A stretch of 23,656 bases of DNA from NCBI GenBank assembly GCA_964602115.1, contig CAZRQN010000035.1, positions 1 to 23,656 of the forward strand. The letters are read 5' to 3'. Made by a program: the position numbers and the translations under genes. Source of the DNA: JANOGU01 sp964602115 (GTDB lineage Bacteria > Pseudomonadota > Alphaproteobacteria > Rhodobacterales > Rhodobacteraceae). The notes under the pieces are model-generated. The model was not told the DNA's origin. It was given only the letters and a program-made list of their open reading frames with translations, and ran no database searches. This document shows, piece after piece, positions 22,776-23,656 of this stretch. Within the stretch, counting starts at the first letter, position 1; every line of letters begins with the position of its first letter.

Positions 22776-23656
22776 ATGTTCCTCTCCGTCTTCGAGATCT
22801 TCAAGGTCGGCATCGGCCCCTCCTCTTCGCATACGATGGGGCCAATGGTGGCCGCCGGTCGCTTTCTCGACCTCCTGCGCGCCTCGCCCTTCCGGCCGGC
22901 GGGCCTGCGGGCCTCGCTGCACGGCTCCCTCGCCTTCACCGGCGTCGGCCATGCCACCGACCGGGCGACGGTGCTCGGCCTCGCCGGCTTCCTGCCGGAG
23001 AGCTATGACGCCGCGAAAGCCGAGACGGCTCTGGCGGCGGTCCGCGACAGCCGCCAGCTCTCCCCGCCCGGCCTGCCGGTGCTGGCCTTCGACCCGGCCC
23101 GAGATCTGGTCTTCGACTACGGCCCGGCGCTGCCCGGCCATGCCAATGGCATGATCCTTCGCGCCATCGACGCCCAGGGCGACGTGATCGTCGAGGAGAC
23201 CTATTATTCGGTCGGCGGCGGCTTCGTGGTGACGGCTGCGGAGCAGGAAGCCGCCGGCGCCGCCAAGGCCAAGAGCCGCGCCAATGTTCCCTATCCCTTT
23301 GCCACCGGCGCCGAGATGCTGGACATGGCTCGGACCACGGGCAAGTCCATCGCCGCGCTGAAACGGGCCAACGAACTGGCCCTGCGTCCGGACGAAGCAC
23401 TGGAGGCGGGCATCGCCCGGCTCTGGCAGGTGATGTCCGACTGCATCGACCGGGGCATGGCCGGCACCGGCATCTTGCCCGGCGGGCTGAAGGTCCGCCG
23501 CAGGGCGCGGGGGATCCACGAGGCGCTTCTGGCCGAGCGCGGGCTGAACATGACGCCGCCCCACACGATCAACGACTGGATCAGCCTCTACGCCATGGCG
23601 GTGAACGAGGAAAACGCCGCCGGCGGGCAAGTCGTCACCGCGCCGACCAATGGCGC
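22776..23656 (+). CDS. sdaA: L-serine ammonia-lyase (3' end outside window)
   Basis: Iron-sulfur L-serine dehydratase, converting serine to pyruvate and ammonia. The frame starts MFLSVFEIFKVGIGPSSSHTMGPMVAA, the signature of the N-terminal (beta) domain, with GHATDRATVLGL and GHANGMILRAID following. The alpha domain begins at about residue 160 (PYPFATGAEML) and the window ends at VTAPTNG, just into the conserved alpha core; the Fe-S cysteines lie beyond the end. 293 complete codons of an expected 450-460 are seen. AAAGGGAG lies seven bases before the ATG. The gene is divergent from rpiA. Confidence 0.94.
   Translation, partial: MFLSVFEIFKVGIGPSSSHTMGPMVAAGRFLDLLRASPFRPAGLRASLHGSLAFTGVGHATDRATVLGLAGFLPESYDAAKAETALAAVRDSRQLSPPGLPVLAFDPARDLVFDYGPALPGHANGMILRAIDAQGDVIVEETYYSVGGGFVVTAAEQEAAGAAKAKSRANVPYPFATGAEMLDMARTTGKSIAALKRANELALRPDEALEAGIARLWQVMSDCIDRGMAGTGILPGGLKVRRRARGIHEALLAERGLNMTPPHTINDWISLYAMAVNEENAAGGQVVTAPTNG

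Overview
This window looks like a chromosomal core segment of a high-GC alphaproteobacterium of the Rhodobacteraceae/Paracoccaceae group (Rhodobacter or Paracoccus relatives). The evidence is a ferredoxin almost certainly of the Rhodobacter capsulatus FdVI type, a bacterial NDUFA12 homologue (a mitochondrial-type complex I accessory subunit), a PmtA-type phospholipid methyltransferase, an alphaproteobacterial GTTC-N7-GTTC SOS box, and third codon positions dominated by G/C. I saw no tRNA, rRNA, CRISPR array, transposase, integrase or prophage gene.

Layout. (1) 1-1591, plus strand: 3' part of accC (biotin carboxylase) and aat (N-end-rule aminoacyl transferase). (2) 1540-8211, a long minus-strand block. 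In transcription order it holds rluD-like pseudouridine synthase, rpoH (heat-shock sigma factor, behind a sigma-32-like promoter), psd-pssA-pmtA (phosphatidylserine to PE to PC), a Gfo/Idh/MocA oxidoreductase, the NDUFA12 homologue, an MlaD/MCE lipid-transport protein and a DUF2155 secreted protein. (3) 8210-11782, plus strand: a small one-TM protein whose start codon overlaps that of rluD, an orphan membrane hybrid histidine kinase, and an amidase. (4) 11767-13436, minus strand: an AcuC/HDAC-like deacetylase and a 2H RNA phosphodiesterase (thpR), overlapping by ATGA. (5) 13586-14543, plus strand: a Nudix hydrolase and a DUF1178 protein. (6) 14551-15590, minus strand: an FdVI-type ferredoxin and an FG-GAP secreted protein that appears to start at a CTG coupled to the ferredoxin stop. 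(7) 15677-16126, plus strand: an SOS box and promoter driving, probably without a leader, a short ORF that is only the C-terminal OB-fold of the error-prone polymerase DnaE2. (8) 16198-16385: palindromic repeats and a terminator. (9) 16411-22391, minus strand: rpiA-gor-hflK-hflC-degP, an envelope and redox stress/protein quality-control set. (10) 22776 to the end, plus strand: 5' part of sdaA (L-serine dehydratase).

Most of the window is housekeeping. The region I consider most worth following up is 15591-16290: a LexA-type operator fused to a fragment of a translesion polymerase gene, flanked by palindromic repeats. It may be a deletion scar of an SOS mutagenesis cassette or a retained mini-gene. 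Other points of interest are the sigma-32-like rpoH promoter, the overlapping head-to-head start codons at 8209-8212, the CTG start at 15270, and a possible unannotated 39-residue membrane peptide at 22481-22600. I do not see a clearly new multi-gene system such as a defence or biosynthetic island.
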